From Gemmatimonadota bacterium (lineage in GTDB: Bacteria > Gemmatimonadota > Gemmatimonadetes > Gemmatimonadales > Gemmatimonadaceae), in contig CANIWQ010000007.1 of assembly GCA_947471365.1 (NCBI GenBank), positions 1 through 52,896 of the forward strand: DNA of 52,896 nucleotides, in the 5' to 3' direction. Of this stretch, positions 1 through 7,603 are shown in pieces. The notes under the pieces were generated by a model. The model was not told where the DNA came from. It ran no database searches and saw only the letters and a list, made by a program, of their open reading frames with translations. Both the position numbers and the translations under genes were made by a program. Each line of letters begins with the position of its first letter. Within the stretch, counting starts at the first letter, position 1.

Positions 1-111
1 GACGTGGCGAGGCGTTTCGGACTCCTGCAGCTCGACGCCGCATACCGCGGTGAAGGCCAAAGGGTGGATCGGGCCGCGAAGCCCAATCGCTTATCTTCGA
101 TTATCCGCTAA
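1..111 (+). CDS. Possible 3' end of a protein cut by the left edge
   Basis: Frame 1 is open from the first base to a TAA at 109-111, giving 36 codons with mostly G or C in third position, as expected of coding DNA here. The peptide ends in SSIIR and matches no family I recognise. Other frames on this strand look less gene-like. It is too short to exclude a chance open frame. Confidence 0.3.
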   Translation, partial: DVARRFGLLQLDAAYRGEGQRVDRAAKPNRLSSIIR

Positions 112-140
112 GCGTAAGCGAGCGAGGGTCTTGGGGCAAG

Positions 141-166
141 GGGGCGGGGCTTTGCTGCCCCTCCCC
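141..166. terminator. GC-rich hairpin, possible terminator
   Basis: GGGGCGGGGC (141-150) and GCCCCTCCCC (157-166) pair over ten positions with one mismatch and a six-base loop. There is no T tract. It lies between the possible gene end at 111 and the convergent hydrolase stop at 197. A second small inverted repeat, AACCGT/ACGGTT at 183-198, touches that stop codon. Confidence 0.3.
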
Positions 167-196
167 AGCCCAGCAGCCACACAACCGTTTTGACGG

Positions 197-1090
197 TTAC
201 TCGTCGGCCAGCTGATAGCCCTTCCCCTCATTCACGACTCGGCCCCACGGGTGCGTCGCGTCGTGCTCGAACACCGCCAACCAGCGCTCCGCGTCCATCT
301 GGGCGAACAGCTCGCGCTTGGACTCCAGCGTCACGAGCGGCTCCACGTCGTAGCCCATGATCCAAGGCAGCGGCAGGTGGTAGGAGGTTGGGCAGACGTC
401 CGCGAGGAAACAGGCCACCTCCCCGCCTCCGTCAATCACCACGCTCTGATGGTGCGGCACATGCCCCGGCGTGCGACGGACCGAGATGCCCGACACGATC
501 TCGCGATTGCCGTCGATCATGTCAAAGCGCCCTGCGGCAATAATGGAATCCCAGTTCACGCCGAAGTAGCTCGCGGCGGTGCGTTCGTTGGTATGCGTGG
601 CGTAATGATGTTCGCCGGCCTGCACCACATACCGGGCATTCGGGAATGTCGGACGCACAACCCCCGCGGCATCAATCCACGTGTTGCCGCCGGCGTGGTC
701 GAAGTGCAGATGCGTGTTGATCACGAGCGCCACGTCTTCAACGCGGTGACCGAGCGCGTGGAGTCCGTCCTCGAGCCAGGTGCGCGCCACGCCATCCGGC
801 GCCGAGCCGACATTCGCAATGCCGTACATCTCTTTGAACTTCTCGGTGTCCTTATTTCCCGAGCCCGTGTCCACGAGCACCAGCCCTACCTCGTGCTCGA
901 TCAACAAGCACCGCATGCCCATGGGAATACGGTTGCGGGCGTCCGCCGAGATGCGACGCTCCCACAATGGCTTGGGCACCACGCCGAACATGGCGCCGCC
1001 GTCCAGCATCAGGTCGCCGGCCTGAATGGCGTGTACGCGAAAACGACCAACGGAACGGGAGACGGGAGCGGGCGGCTGTGAAGGCGTCAT
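197..1090 (-). CDS. MBL-fold metallo-hydrolase
   Basis: A 297-residue metallo-beta-lactamase-fold hydrolase. The zinc-binding signature THLHFDHAGG is clear, followed by downstream ligand motifs including TPGHVPHHQS and FEHD near the C-terminus. Length and arrangement fit the lactonase/hydrolase branch (AHL-lactonase-like and related enzymes) better than true beta-lactamases or glyoxalase II. The substrate cannot be told from sequence. I start it at the ATG at 1088-1090 (MTPSQPP); the frame stays open to 1174, but that extra part is arginine- and histidine-rich and looks non-coding. No signal peptide is evident, so it is probably cytoplasmic. It stands alone between convergent flanking sequence and the exonuclease gene. 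Confidence 0.8.
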   Translation of the reverse strand: MTPSQPPAPVSRSVGRFRVHAIQAGDLMLDGGAMFGVVPKPLWERRISADARNRIPMGMRCLLIEHEVGLVLVDTGSGNKDTEKFKEMYGIANVGSAPDGVARTWLEDGLHALGHRVEDVALVINTHLHFDHAGGNTWIDAAGVVRPTFPNARYVVQAGEHHYATHTNERTAASYFGVNWDSIIAAGRFDMIDGNREIVSGISVRRTPGHVPHHQSVVIDGGGEVACFLADVCPTSYHLPLPWIMGYDVEPLVTLESKRELFAQMDAERWLAVFEHDATHPWGRVVNEGKGYQLADE

Positions 1091-1197
1091 GGGGCGCGTT
1101 GGAACGTGGTGGTGTGAAGCCGCTGCTCTGCAACAACGCAGGACGCGGCGACCCGTATCGAGTACTGCACGCAATCTATTTGAATCGCGTCACCCAG

Positions 1198-1929
1198 CTA
1201 TGCGCCGTCGGCGCCATCCCCCGGCGCCGGCAGCGCCCGACGACGACGGCGCGCGACTCCGGTTCCACCCGCGAGCATACGCTGTAGCGCCTCGAACGTG
1301 TACACGCCCTGTCGCTCCGCGTCTTGCAAGAGCGCCAACAACACCTGCGCCGTGGCGCGTGCATCGCCCGCCGCACGGTGCCGGTGCTCAATGGTCACGC
1401 CGTAGTGCACACACATGGCGCCGAGATTGCGCCGGGGCAAATGCTGCAACAACCGCCGAGCGAGGCGCACGGTGCACAGCTGCGCCGTGGCCAACTGCGA
1501 CAATGGGTCGGACGCCCCGAGGACCGTGGGCGCGAGCCGTCCATACTCGGACGAGAGAAATCCCCAGTCGAACTTGGCATTGTGCGCGACGAACACGCGC
1601 CCCACCAGTTGTTCGGCGAGTCCACCGGCGATCTCATCGAAGCCTGGGGCGTTGCGCACCATGGCGTCGTCGATTCCCGTGAGGCCGGTGATGAAGGGCG
1701 GAATCGCACGGCGCGGATTGACCAAGGAATGGAATGCCTCGCGCACCACACCTCGCTCCACGATGACGGCGGCGACCTCCGTCACGCGGTGCCCGGCGAG
1801 CGCGCTCCCCCCCGTGGTCTCGACGTCCACGACGACAAAGGGCACCCGGTCAAAGGCGGTGCCGTCGTTGGCGAGAGGATGCAGGGGTTGGTCAGTCACG
1901 TCAGGAGGTTCTGGGAGGGATTGCCGCAA
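1198..1929 (-). CDS. DEDDh 3'-5' exonuclease (DNA polymerase III epsilon-like)
   Basis: A DnaQ-like exonuclease of about 243 residues. Exo I is DVETTG (residues 35-40, catalytic D35 and E37), Exo II is HNAKFD (about 116-121), and Exo III is the HRAAGDARAT stretch near residue 190, with the catalytic histidine and aspartate. This is the set expected for the proofreading-subunit family, including stand-alone exonucleases. The start is uncertain: the longest frame begins at a TTG at 1927-1929, and a GTG at 1897-1899 would give 233 residues; neither has a good ribosome site. The gene diverges from rex, and a TACAAT box (minus strand, 1946-1941) next to the Rex operator could make it Rex-responsive too. 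Whether it serves the replicase or a separate repair role is not decidable here. Confidence 0.85.
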   Translation of the reverse strand: MRQSLPEPPDVTDQPLHPLANDGTAFDRVPFVVVDVETTGGSALAGHRVTEVAAVIVERGVVREAFHSLVNPRRAIPPFITGLTGIDDAMVRNAPGFDEIAGGLAEQLVGRVFVAHNAKFDWGFLSSEYGRLAPTVLGASDPLSQLATAQLCTVRLARRLLQHLPRRNLGAMCVHYGVTIEHRHRAAGDARATAQVLLALLQDAERQGVYTFEALQRMLAGGTGVARRRRRALPAPGDGADGA

Positions 1930-1950
1930 AGCGCCAGTGTATTGTAACTT
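1921..1950 (+). promoter_or_regulatory. Predicted rex promoter
   Basis: TTGCCG (1921-1926) and TAACTT (1945-1950) are spaced by 18 bases, a reasonable sigma-70-type pair. The predicted start site near 1957 falls inside the Rex operator, so Rex binding would block the promoter. The untranslated leader to the ATG at 1972 would be only about 15 bases. Confidence 0.45.
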
Positions 1951-1966
1951 GTGAAATCATTCACAA
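1949..1966. promoter_or_regulatory. Rex operator (ROP box)
   Basis: TTGTGAAATCATTCACAA is a perfect inverted repeat of TTGTGAA around four bases and matches the known Rex consensus TTGTGAAnnnnTTCACAA. It overlaps the predicted -10 and start site of rex and lies 20 bases from the divergent exonuclease start. The expected role is NADH/NAD+-sensitive autoregulation. Confidence 0.9.
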
Positions 1967-1971
1967 GCGGA

Positions 1972-2604
1972 ATGGCATTGAAACACATCGCCGAATCTAC
2001 CGTCCGACGTCTGTCCGACTATCTCCGCTTCCTCGAGGAACTCGAGGCGCAGGGGCAGCAGACGGTCTCCAGCGGCGAACTAGCCTCCCTCGGCGGAACC
2101 ACGTCGGCGCAGGTCCGCAAAGACCTTTCGTTCTTTGGGTCGTTCGGTAAACGTGGCCTCGGATACACGGTCACCGCGCTCTCCCGCTCGCTGCGTCAAA
2201 TCTTGGGGCTCGAGCGGACGTGGAAGGTGGCGATCATCGGCGGTGGAAAAATCGGTCGCGCACTCGCGCAGTACCATGGCTTCCGCGAGCGTGGCTTTGA
2301 CGTCGTCGCGGTGTACGACATCGACCCGGCCCGCATTGGGGTTTCGCTCGACGGCGTCGTCGTGCGCGACCAGCGCGACTTGGACGCCGATCTCACAACG
2401 CTCGCCGTGGATATCGTCTTGCTCGCCGTCCCCGCCGAAGCCGCGCAACCGCTGGTGGACCGTGTGACGTCGGCTGGGATTCGCGCCATTTTGAACTTTG
2501 CCCCAGTGCCGGTGCAGGCTTCGAGCCGTGTGGCGATACGCAGCGTGAACATGGCGCTGGAACTCGAGTTCTTGGCGTACGAACTCGTGAACCGGGACGC
2601 GTAG
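1972..2604 (+). CDS. rex: Redox-sensing transcriptional repressor Rex
   Basis: A 210-residue Rex repressor, the usual family length. The N-terminal winged helix carries the hallmark SSGELASLGGTTSAQVRKDL and SFFGSFGKRGLGY. A Rossmann domain follows with the GGGKIG dinucleotide-binding loop near residue 90 and a conserved C-terminal ALELEFLAYEL helix for domain swapping. Rex releases its operator when NADH rises and typically controls fermentative and respiratory genes. The start is set at ATG 1972 (MALKHIAEST): a GTG at 1951 is in frame but lies inside the operator, which makes it unlikely. The only other Rex target suggested here is the divergent exonuclease. Confidence 0.95.
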   Translation: MALKHIAESTVRRLSDYLRFLEELEAQGQQTVSSGELASLGGTTSAQVRKDLSFFGSFGKRGLGYTVTALSRSLRQILGLERTWKVAIIGGGKIGRALAQYHGFRERGFDVVAVYDIDPARIGVSLDGVVVRDQRDLDADLTTLAVDIVLLAVPAEAAQPLVDRVTSAGIRAILNFAPVPVQASSRVAIRSVNMALELEFLAYELVNRDA

Positions 2605-2631
2605 CGCACCGTGTGGGCCGACGCGGTGCGC
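2604..2631. terminator. Hairpin between convergent rex and rsmA
   Basis: GCGCACCG (2604-2611) and CGGTGCGC (2624-2631) form a perfect 8-bp stem with a 12-base loop, starting at the last base of the rex stop codon. It lacks a T tract, so termination efficiency is unclear. Confidence 0.4.
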
Positions 2632-2671
2632 CTCCTGGCGCGCGCGTTCCTGCTCGACATCGTGCGTATTG

Positions 2672-3469
2672 CTAGCGTCGCGCGCGCAGCAGCCGAGCGA
2701 AGTCGTGCGGCGACAACACTTCGGGACGGAGCATCGGATTGATCTCCGCTTGTCCGAGGAGTGCCGCGGCGTCCTCCGCTCCCCCGCCCCACAGTTCGCG
2801 CACCACGCGCGCCATCTGTTTACGGCGCATGCTAAACGCCCCCTGCACCATCACGCGGAACGGTTCTTCTTCGTCGGCGTTGATGACGGGCGTGTCGAGT
2901 GGCTCGATTTTGAGAATGGCGCTTTCCACCTTGGGCGGCGGCGTGAAGGATCCCGCCGCAACTTTGAAAAGAATTTCCGCACGCGCAATGGCCTGCACGT
3001 TGGCCGAGAGCGCACCATAGGCCTCGCTCCCAGCGGCCGCGACCACTCGCTCGGCGACTTCGCGTTGCACAAGGTAAATCGCGCGTCGCGGCCGCACGCG
3101 GCGCAGCGCGTGAAACAGAATGGGCGTGGTGATGTTGTACGGGACGTTGCCGGCGAGGAGAAACTCGTCGGTGCCTGCGGCCTCGGCGAGCGACACCTCG
3201 AGCACGTCCTTGTCAATAATTGAGAGACGCGGTTCGTCGGCGTAGGCGTCGCGCAGGCGGCCGGCGAGGACGCGGTCAATTTCAATGGCCACGACGCGGC
3301 CCGCGCGCTGCAGGAGCTGCTCGGTGAGCGCACCGCGGCCGGGGCCGATTTCCACCACCGTGTCCTGGGGGGTCGCGTGCAGCGCGTCGGCGATACGCGC
3401 AAGGATGCGCGGATCGGTGAGAAAATGTTGGCCGAGGTGTTTGCGCGGCTTTGGAAAGTTATCGCTCAT
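2672..3469 (-). CDS. rsmA: 16S rRNA dimethyladenosine transferase RsmA (KsgA)
   Basis: A 265-residue enzyme that dimethylates A1518 and A1519 of 16S rRNA with S-adenosylmethionine. The N-terminal KHLGQHFLTD is a family signature, VVEIGPGRGALTEQLL forms the AdoMet loop near residue 40, and NVPYNITTPIL near residue 107 is catalytic motif IV. The C-terminal helical domain includes FSMRRKQMARV. The ATG at 3469 places the signature at the usual position; an upstream open extension in the same frame lies over rsbU and is not real. It is the last gene of the long rpsU-led minus-strand run, ten bases after rsbU. Confidence 0.95.
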   Translation of the reverse strand: MSDNFPKPRKHLGQHFLTDPRILARIADALHATPQDTVVEIGPGRGALTEQLLQRAGRVVAIEIDRVLAGRLRDAYADEPRLSIIDKDVLEVSLAEAAGTDEFLLAGNVPYNITTPILFHALRRVRPRRAIYLVQREVAERVVAAAGSEAYGALSANVQAIARAEILFKVAAGSFTPPPKVESAILKIEPLDTPVINADEEEPFRVMVQGAFSMRRKQMARVVRELWGGGAEDAAALLGQAEINPMLRPEVLSPHDFARLLRARR

Positions 3470-3479
3470 GGAGTGCGGC

Positions 3480-4787
3480 TCAGTTCCGGAGTACGACGAT
3501 CGCTTGATCGTCGGCCGGCACGCCGCCGCCCATGTGGCCTTCGAGTAACGCGAACACGCCGTCCACGATGCGCGACGGTCCGTCGCGCCGCCGAACGCTC
3601 GCGACCTCAAGCACTCGCTGCTCGCCCAGCACGGCGCCGGCCTCGTCTCGTGCATCGCTGATGCCGTCGGTAAACAGCAGGAGCACGTCACTCCCGCCGG
3701 TCCATGCGGTCTCAGACGTGCTCGGTGCTTTGGAGCCAAGTCCGAGCGGCGCGGCGGATGCGGCGAGCCGCTCGGTGGTGCCATCGGCACGCAACACGAA
3801 CGCGTGTGGATGCCCCGCATTGGCGAATCGCAGGACGCCGGCCGTGGGATCGACCACGACGTAGCAGATCGTGAGAAACATTTCCGTCTGGGTGAGCTCG
3901 TCCGAGAGACTGTCGCGCAGCGCATCGAGTGCGGCCGCCGGATCGTGATGCGACTGCGCGTGAATCGCCATGGCGCTCATCGTCAGCGCCATAATGAGCG
4001 CGGCCGGATAGCCGTGGCTCGACACGTCGCCAATCAATACGCCGGTGCGCCCCTGCCCCAGCTTGAACAGCTGATAGAAATCGCCGCCGACATGTTCCGC
4101 CGGTTCGACCCGCGCCGCACACTCGGCATCGGGCGCGAGCGACGAGGGCGCGGGGAGCAGGCGCATTTGCAGCTCGTGCGCCATCTGCATTTCGTGGGCG
4201 AGGCGCTCCTGAGCGACCGAGGCTTTGACGAGGCGGTCAATCTGGACGGCGGTCCCAATCTGTGTGGCGATGGCGGCCAGCAGTTTCTGGTCGCCGGCGC
4301 TGAACGGCTCGCTACCGCGCGGCGCCGAGAGCGACACCACGCCCAACGGGATACTCCCTTGGGGCGTGGTCCAGAGTACGGGGACGGCGAGCATCGCCCC
4401 ACGGCGCACGAGTGCCTCGCGGGCCCCGCCCCGCTCGTCGGGCGGGGCGAGATGCGGGCGCCGCTCGCGAAACACACGCACGATGATACTGGTGTCGTCG
4501 TCGACGGCCACAGGAGGCAGCGCGGCGGCATCGGCGCCCAGCACGGCCACCGGGTTGAGTAGGCCGCGCGGCGCATCGTGCACATAAATAGCGCCGAGTC
4601 CGGCGCCCACGGTGTCGCAGATCTCGTGCAGGATGGTCGCCGCGGCATCCGCGAGCGTGACGGTCCGGCCGAGGATCTCGCCGATGGAGTAGAGGAGATT
4701 GATCTCCTCCCAACTCTCGGTGAGCTGACTCGCGGCCAGTTCGGCTTCGCGCCGGAGCCGCGCGACGTCCACGCCCTGCTCGGTCAT
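3480..4787 (-). CDS. rsbU: GAF domain PP2C-type phosphatase (RsbU/SpoIIE family)
   Basis: A 435-residue protein with a short N-terminal helix, a GAF domain (about residues 30-180, with DTVGAGLGAIYVHD and VVSLSAPRG), a linker helix rich in MQMAHELQMRL, and a C-terminal SpoIIE/PP2C phosphatase domain. The metal-binding signatures are GGDFYQLF, LIGDVSSHGYPAAL and LLLFTDGISDARD. Enzymes of this class dephosphorylate an RsbV/SpoIIAA-like antagonist and so release a sigma factor or other partner from its anti-sigma kinase. The two preceding genes are exactly that kinase (overlap of four bases) and antagonist, giving a complete partner switch. The GAF domain is the likely signal input; its ligand is unknown. 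Confidence 0.9.
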   Translation of the reverse strand: MTEQGVDVARLRREAELAASQLTESWEEINLLYSIGEILGRTVTLADAAATILHEICDTVGAGLGAIYVHDAPRGLLNPVAVLGADAAALPPVAVDDDTSIIVRVFRERRPHLAPPDERGGAREALVRRGAMLAVPVLWTTPQGSIPLGVVSLSAPRGSEPFSAGDQKLLAAIATQIGTAVQIDRLVKASVAQERLAHEMQMAHELQMRLLPAPSSLAPDAECAARVEPAEHVGGDFYQLFKLGQGRTGVLIGDVSSHGYPAALIMALTMSAMAIHAQSHHDPAAALDALRDSLSDELTQTEMFLTICYVVVDPTAGVLRFANAGHPHAFVLRADGTTERLAASAAPLGLGSKAPSTSETAWTGGSDVLLLFTDGISDARDEAGAVLGEQRVLEVASVRRRDGPSRIVDGVFALLEGHMGGGVPADDQAIVVLRN

Positions 4788-5212
4788 GGACGTCGCAAGG
4801 TGAGGCGCACGACGTTGCCGCCGTCGCTGTAGCGTTCCACGTCATCCATGAGGCGGCGCATCAGAAACAGGCCACGCCCGTCTTCGCGCCAGATGTTTTC
4901 GTCGGTGGTGGGGTCATCGGTGCAGGCGTCGAGATCGAATCCGTCGCCCTCGTCGCGCACCTCGAGCACCAAGACGCTCGCATCCACGTGCGCGCGCACA
5001 TGCACCGACCGATCGCGCGCGTCACGATTGCCGCGCAGAATCGCGTTCGACAGCGCCTCCGTGAGCGCGACCGGCACGTTCAGCGCGAGATGCCGACGCG
5101 GAAAGTCCGCCGCCGCGCACCGGCGGACGACTTCGTCCACGATGTGCGTGATGTACTGAATATCGCTGGGAATGCGAACATCGAGATCGGCGAGCGCTGG
5201 CGACGCCTCCAC
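4784..5212 (-). CDS. rsbW: Anti-sigma-factor serine kinase (RsbW/SpoIIAB-like)
   Basis: A 142-residue GHKL-type ATPase. The N box is LTEALSNAILRGNR, the G1 box is VRDEGDGFD, and DGRGLFLMRRLMDDV forms the ATP lid and G2 region. Size and layout fit RsbW/SpoIIAB kinases, which bind a sigma factor or another partner and phosphorylate the STAS antagonist. The GTG start directly follows the rsbV stop with no gap, and the 3' end overlaps rsbU by four bases, so the three proteins are probably made in a fixed ratio. No sigma factor gene lies nearby, so the client is unknown. Confidence 0.88.
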   Translation of the reverse strand: MEASPALADLDVRIPSDIQYITHIVDEVVRRCAAADFPRRHLALNVPVALTEALSNAILRGNRDARDRSVHVRAHVDASVLVLEVRDEGDGFDLDACTDDPTTDENIWREDGRGLFLMRRLMDDVERYSDGGNVVRLTLRRP

Positions 5213-5545
5213 TCAGAAACTCTCGAGGGCGCGCTCGCGCGACTCGGAGATCTGGAACAACGTGTCGAGTTTGGTGAGTTCGAACAGCGTCTGCAGATCT
5301 TCATTGAGATTGGCAAGGCGAAGATCGCCGCCCATCTCACGCACTTTCTTGGACATCGACACCAGCACGCCGAGGCCGGAGCTGTCGATGTAGCTCGTCC
5401 GGCCGAAGTCGACCAAGACTTTGCGCGCGCCCTTATCGAGTTGATCCAGCACGGTCGACTTGAGTTCCTGTCGATTGCTGACAATCAACTGCCCCTCAAC
5501 TTCGACAATATTGACGTCGCCGTGCTGCGTAACCGTGAAGGTCAT
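5213..5545 (-). CDS. rsbV: STAS-domain anti-sigma factor antagonist (RsbV/SpoIIAA-like)
   Basis: A single STAS domain of 110 residues. The conserved YIDSSGLGVL contains the serine that RsbW-type kinases phosphorylate. I start it at ATG 5545 (MTFTVTQHGD), which has GAGGAT about eight bases upstream; an in-frame GTG at 5575 overlaps the pta stop as GTGA but would add an unusual ten-residue extension and lacks a ribosome site. It is the upstream member of the rsbV-rsbW-rsbU switch. When unphosphorylated it should bind RsbW and free the partner protein. Confidence 0.9.
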   Translation of the reverse strand: MTFTVTQHGDVNIVEVEGQLIVSNRQELKSTVLDQLDKGARKVLVDFGRTSYIDSSGLGVLVSMSKKVREMGGDLRLANLNEDLQTLFELTKLDTLFQISESRERALESF

Positions 5546-5571
5546 AAGGATCGATCCTCGGAGGAGGTGCG

Positions 5572-6585
5572 TCACGCAGCGCTGGGGGGTTCCGCGGCGC
5601 GTGATGCCTGCACGGCCGTTACGACCGCTACGTGAAAGATGGCATCGGCGTCCGCTCCGCGCGAGAGATCAGACACGGGTTTGGCGAGCCCTTGCAACAC
5701 CGGACCGATCGCCATGGCGCCGGTGAGCCGTTCGGTGAGCTTGTACGCGATGTTCCCCGCGTCGAGCGACGGAAAGACCAAGACATTCGCCCGGCCGGCC
5801 ACGGCACTCCCCGGCGCCTTCCGTGCGGCGACATCGAGGATGAGCGCGGCGTCGCCCTGCAGTTCACCGTCGCAGGCTAGCCCCGGCTCGCGTGCGCGCA
5901 CCAACCGGAGCGCCTCGCGGATCACGGCAATTGAGCCGGCGTCCCCGCCCGAGCCCATCGTGCTGTACGACAACAAGGCGACGCGCGGCTCGTCGCCCAC
6001 GATGCGGCGGCGCGCCTCCGCGGCGGCCAGGGCGATGTCGGCTAGCTGTTCGGCCGTCGGCTGCGGGACGACGGCGCAGTCGGTGTACGTCAGCACTTCA
6101 GCCGTCTGTCCGCGAAAGGGCGGCACGCACAGGTAAAACGCGCTCGACACCGTCCGCACGCCGGGCGCCGGTCCGATGAGCCACAGGGCGTTGCGAATCA
6201 CGTCGGCCGTCACGCGCACCGCGCCGGCGACGGCAGCGTCCACGTCGCCCGCACGGAGCAGATAGGTGGCAAAGGTGAGTGGGTCGCGGGCCATGCGGTG
6301 CGCGTCCTCGCGCGACAGCGACTGCTTGGCGCGCAGCTGCACCAGAAGATCCGTCAGGGTTTCTAGACGCGGATCGGCGGATGGGTCCACGCATTCGAGA
6401 CCCGTGGCGCGCGCCGCGGCGTGCCCGTGCTTGGCCGCCGGATCGAGCACCAGCACCGGCGTGGCGACGCCCTCGCGCTGGAGGCGCACCGCGGCCTCGA
6501 GGACGCGGGGATCCGCCGCTTCAGAAAAGGCGACGCGCGTTCCGAGCTGCGATGCGCGCGCGCGGAGCTGCGCGAGAAAGCTCAC
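5572..6585 (-). CDS. pta: Phosphate acetyltransferase
   Basis: A 337-residue phosphotransacetylase of the short, single-domain type, interconverting acetyl-CoA and acetyl phosphate. Family signatures include [16 protein letters not shown] at the N-terminus, [25 protein letters not shown], and a C-terminal [17 protein letters not shown] followed by [17 protein letters not shown]. It overlaps coaD by four bases (ATGA), pairing two coenzyme A-related genes. No acetate kinase gene is seen in this window. A phosphate butyryltransferase is possible from fold alone, but the C-terminal motifs fit Pta. Confidence 0.9.
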   Translation of the reverse strand: MSFLAQLRARASQLGTRVAFSEAADPRVLEAAVRLQREGVATPVLVLDPAAKHGHAAARATGLECVDPSADPRLETLTDLLVQLRAKQSLSREDAHRMARDPLTFATYLLRAGDVDAAVAGAVRVTADVIRNALWLIGPAPGVRTVSSAFYLCVPPFRGQTAEVLTYTDCAVVPQPTAEQLADIALAAAEARRRIVGDEPRVALLSYSTMGSGGDAGSIAVIREALRLVRAREPGLACDGELQGDAALILDVAARKAPGSAVAGRANVLVFPSLDAGNIAYKLTERLTGAMAIGPVLQGLAKPVSDLSRGADADAIFHVAVVTAVQASRAAEPPSAA

Positions 6586-7073
6586 GTGCGCGGGAACTTG
6601 GCCCGAAGCGCTGCGGCAACCGTCGGGTGCACGAGGTTCGTGACATCCCCGTGAAAGCGCGCGATCTCGCGCACTAAACTTGAACTGATGTACGTCGTAT
6701 CGAGCGACGGCACCATGAACACGGTCTCCATTTCCGGCGCCAAGTGACGGTTCATCAGCGCCATCTGATATTCGTATTCAAAATCACTCACGGCGCGCAG
6801 GCCGCGGATGATGAGGCGCACACCGCTCGTGCTGGCGAAATCCACCAACAATCCGCTGAACGATCGCACTTCCACGCGCGGATCATTTTCCACGGCGGCG
6901 CGGATCAGCGCGGTGCGCTCGTCGACGGTGAAGACCGGTTGCTTCGACAGGTTTACCGCGACCGCCACGATCACGCGATCCACAAAGCCGAGGCTGCGCT
7001 TGATCAGGTCGGCATGGCCGTTCGTGATCGGGTCGAAGCTTCCGGCATACATCGCAACATTCGTGGTGGGCAC
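6582..7073 (-). CDS. coaD: Pantetheine-phosphate adenylyltransferase
   Basis: A protein of 163 residues that joins 4'-phosphopantetheine to AMP in the fourth step of coenzyme A synthesis. It carries [17 protein letters not shown], with the nucleotidyltransferase TNGH motif, and the [10 protein letters not shown] motif near the C-terminus. I start at GTG 7073, which overlaps the rsmD stop as TAGTG; ATG 7052 (156 residues) is the alternative. Sequence upstream of that in the same frame is an rsmD shadow. The rsmD-coaD pairing is widespread in bacteria. Confidence 0.95.
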   Translation of the reverse strand: MPTTNVAMYAGSFDPITNGHADLIKRSLGFVDRVIVAVAVNLSKQPVFTVDERTALIRAAVENDPRVEVRSFSGLLVDFASTSGVRLIIRGLRAVSDFEYEYQMALMNRHLAPEMETVFMVPSLDTTYISSSLVREIARFHGDVTNLVHPTVAAALRAKFPRT

Positions 7074-7603
7074 TAGGTCGCTCGGTAAATGGTGATGGCG
7101 CTGTCGCCATATCGACGCGTATCGCCGCCGTCTGGCAATGTCGCACGGGCTTCGTGCTCCACCCCGAAAATGGTGGCAAACGGCGCCGCAAGCCAGCACT
7201 CGGCCACCTGCGCGGCGAGTCCGAGGCGATACGGCGGATCGGCAAAGCATACGTCATAGGCGCGAGCCGCGCCCTGGGGTTGTACCCGCTCCGCAAAGCG
7301 CAGGGCGTCTCCCCGGTGCGTGGCACAACGAGATCCGGCCTCAAGCGTCTCGACGTTGCTGAGCAACACGCGCAACGTCCGGGCGTCCGCCTCCACAAAA
7401 TCGACCCATCGCGCCCCTCGGGAGAGCGCTTCAAGGCCGAGGGCGCCAGTGCCCGCGAACAAGTCGAGGACCCGTGCGTCCGGCAGGTCGTGCTGCACGA
7501 TGCTCATCCAGGCCTCGCGCACGCGATCAGCGGTCGGGCGCACGGGCCCGCTCGTGGGCGCGGCAATCCGGCGCCCGCGCCATTCGCCGGCAATGATTCT
7601 CAT
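7073..7603 (-). CDS. rsmD: 16S rRNA (guanine(966)-N(2))-methyltransferase RsmD
   Basis: A 176-residue methyltransferase. [13 protein letters not shown] and [14 protein letters not shown] are typical N-terminal motifs, [19 protein letters not shown] is the AdoMet-binding motif I, and the catalytic motif is ADPPY. It overlaps recJ upstream by four bases (ATGA) and abuts coaD downstream. Confidence 0.95.
   Translation of the reverse strand: MRIIAGEWRGRRIAAPTSGPVRPTADRVREAWMSIVQHDLPDARVLDLFAGTGALGLEALSRGARWVDFVEADARTLRVLLSNVETLEAGSRCATHRGDALRFAERVQPQGAARAYDVCFADPPYRLGLAAQVAECWLAAPFATIFGVEHEARATLPDGGDTRRYGDSAITIYRAT

Noticed and set aside
1951-1971. GTG 1951 as the start of Rex
   Set aside because: It lies within the Rex operator and at or before the predicted transcription start; ATG 1972 gives the usual N-terminus.
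3470-3925. N-terminal extension of rsmA to a start at 3925
   Set aside because: The extra residues overlap rsbU in another frame and have no likeness to RsmA, whose canonical start sequence is at 3469.
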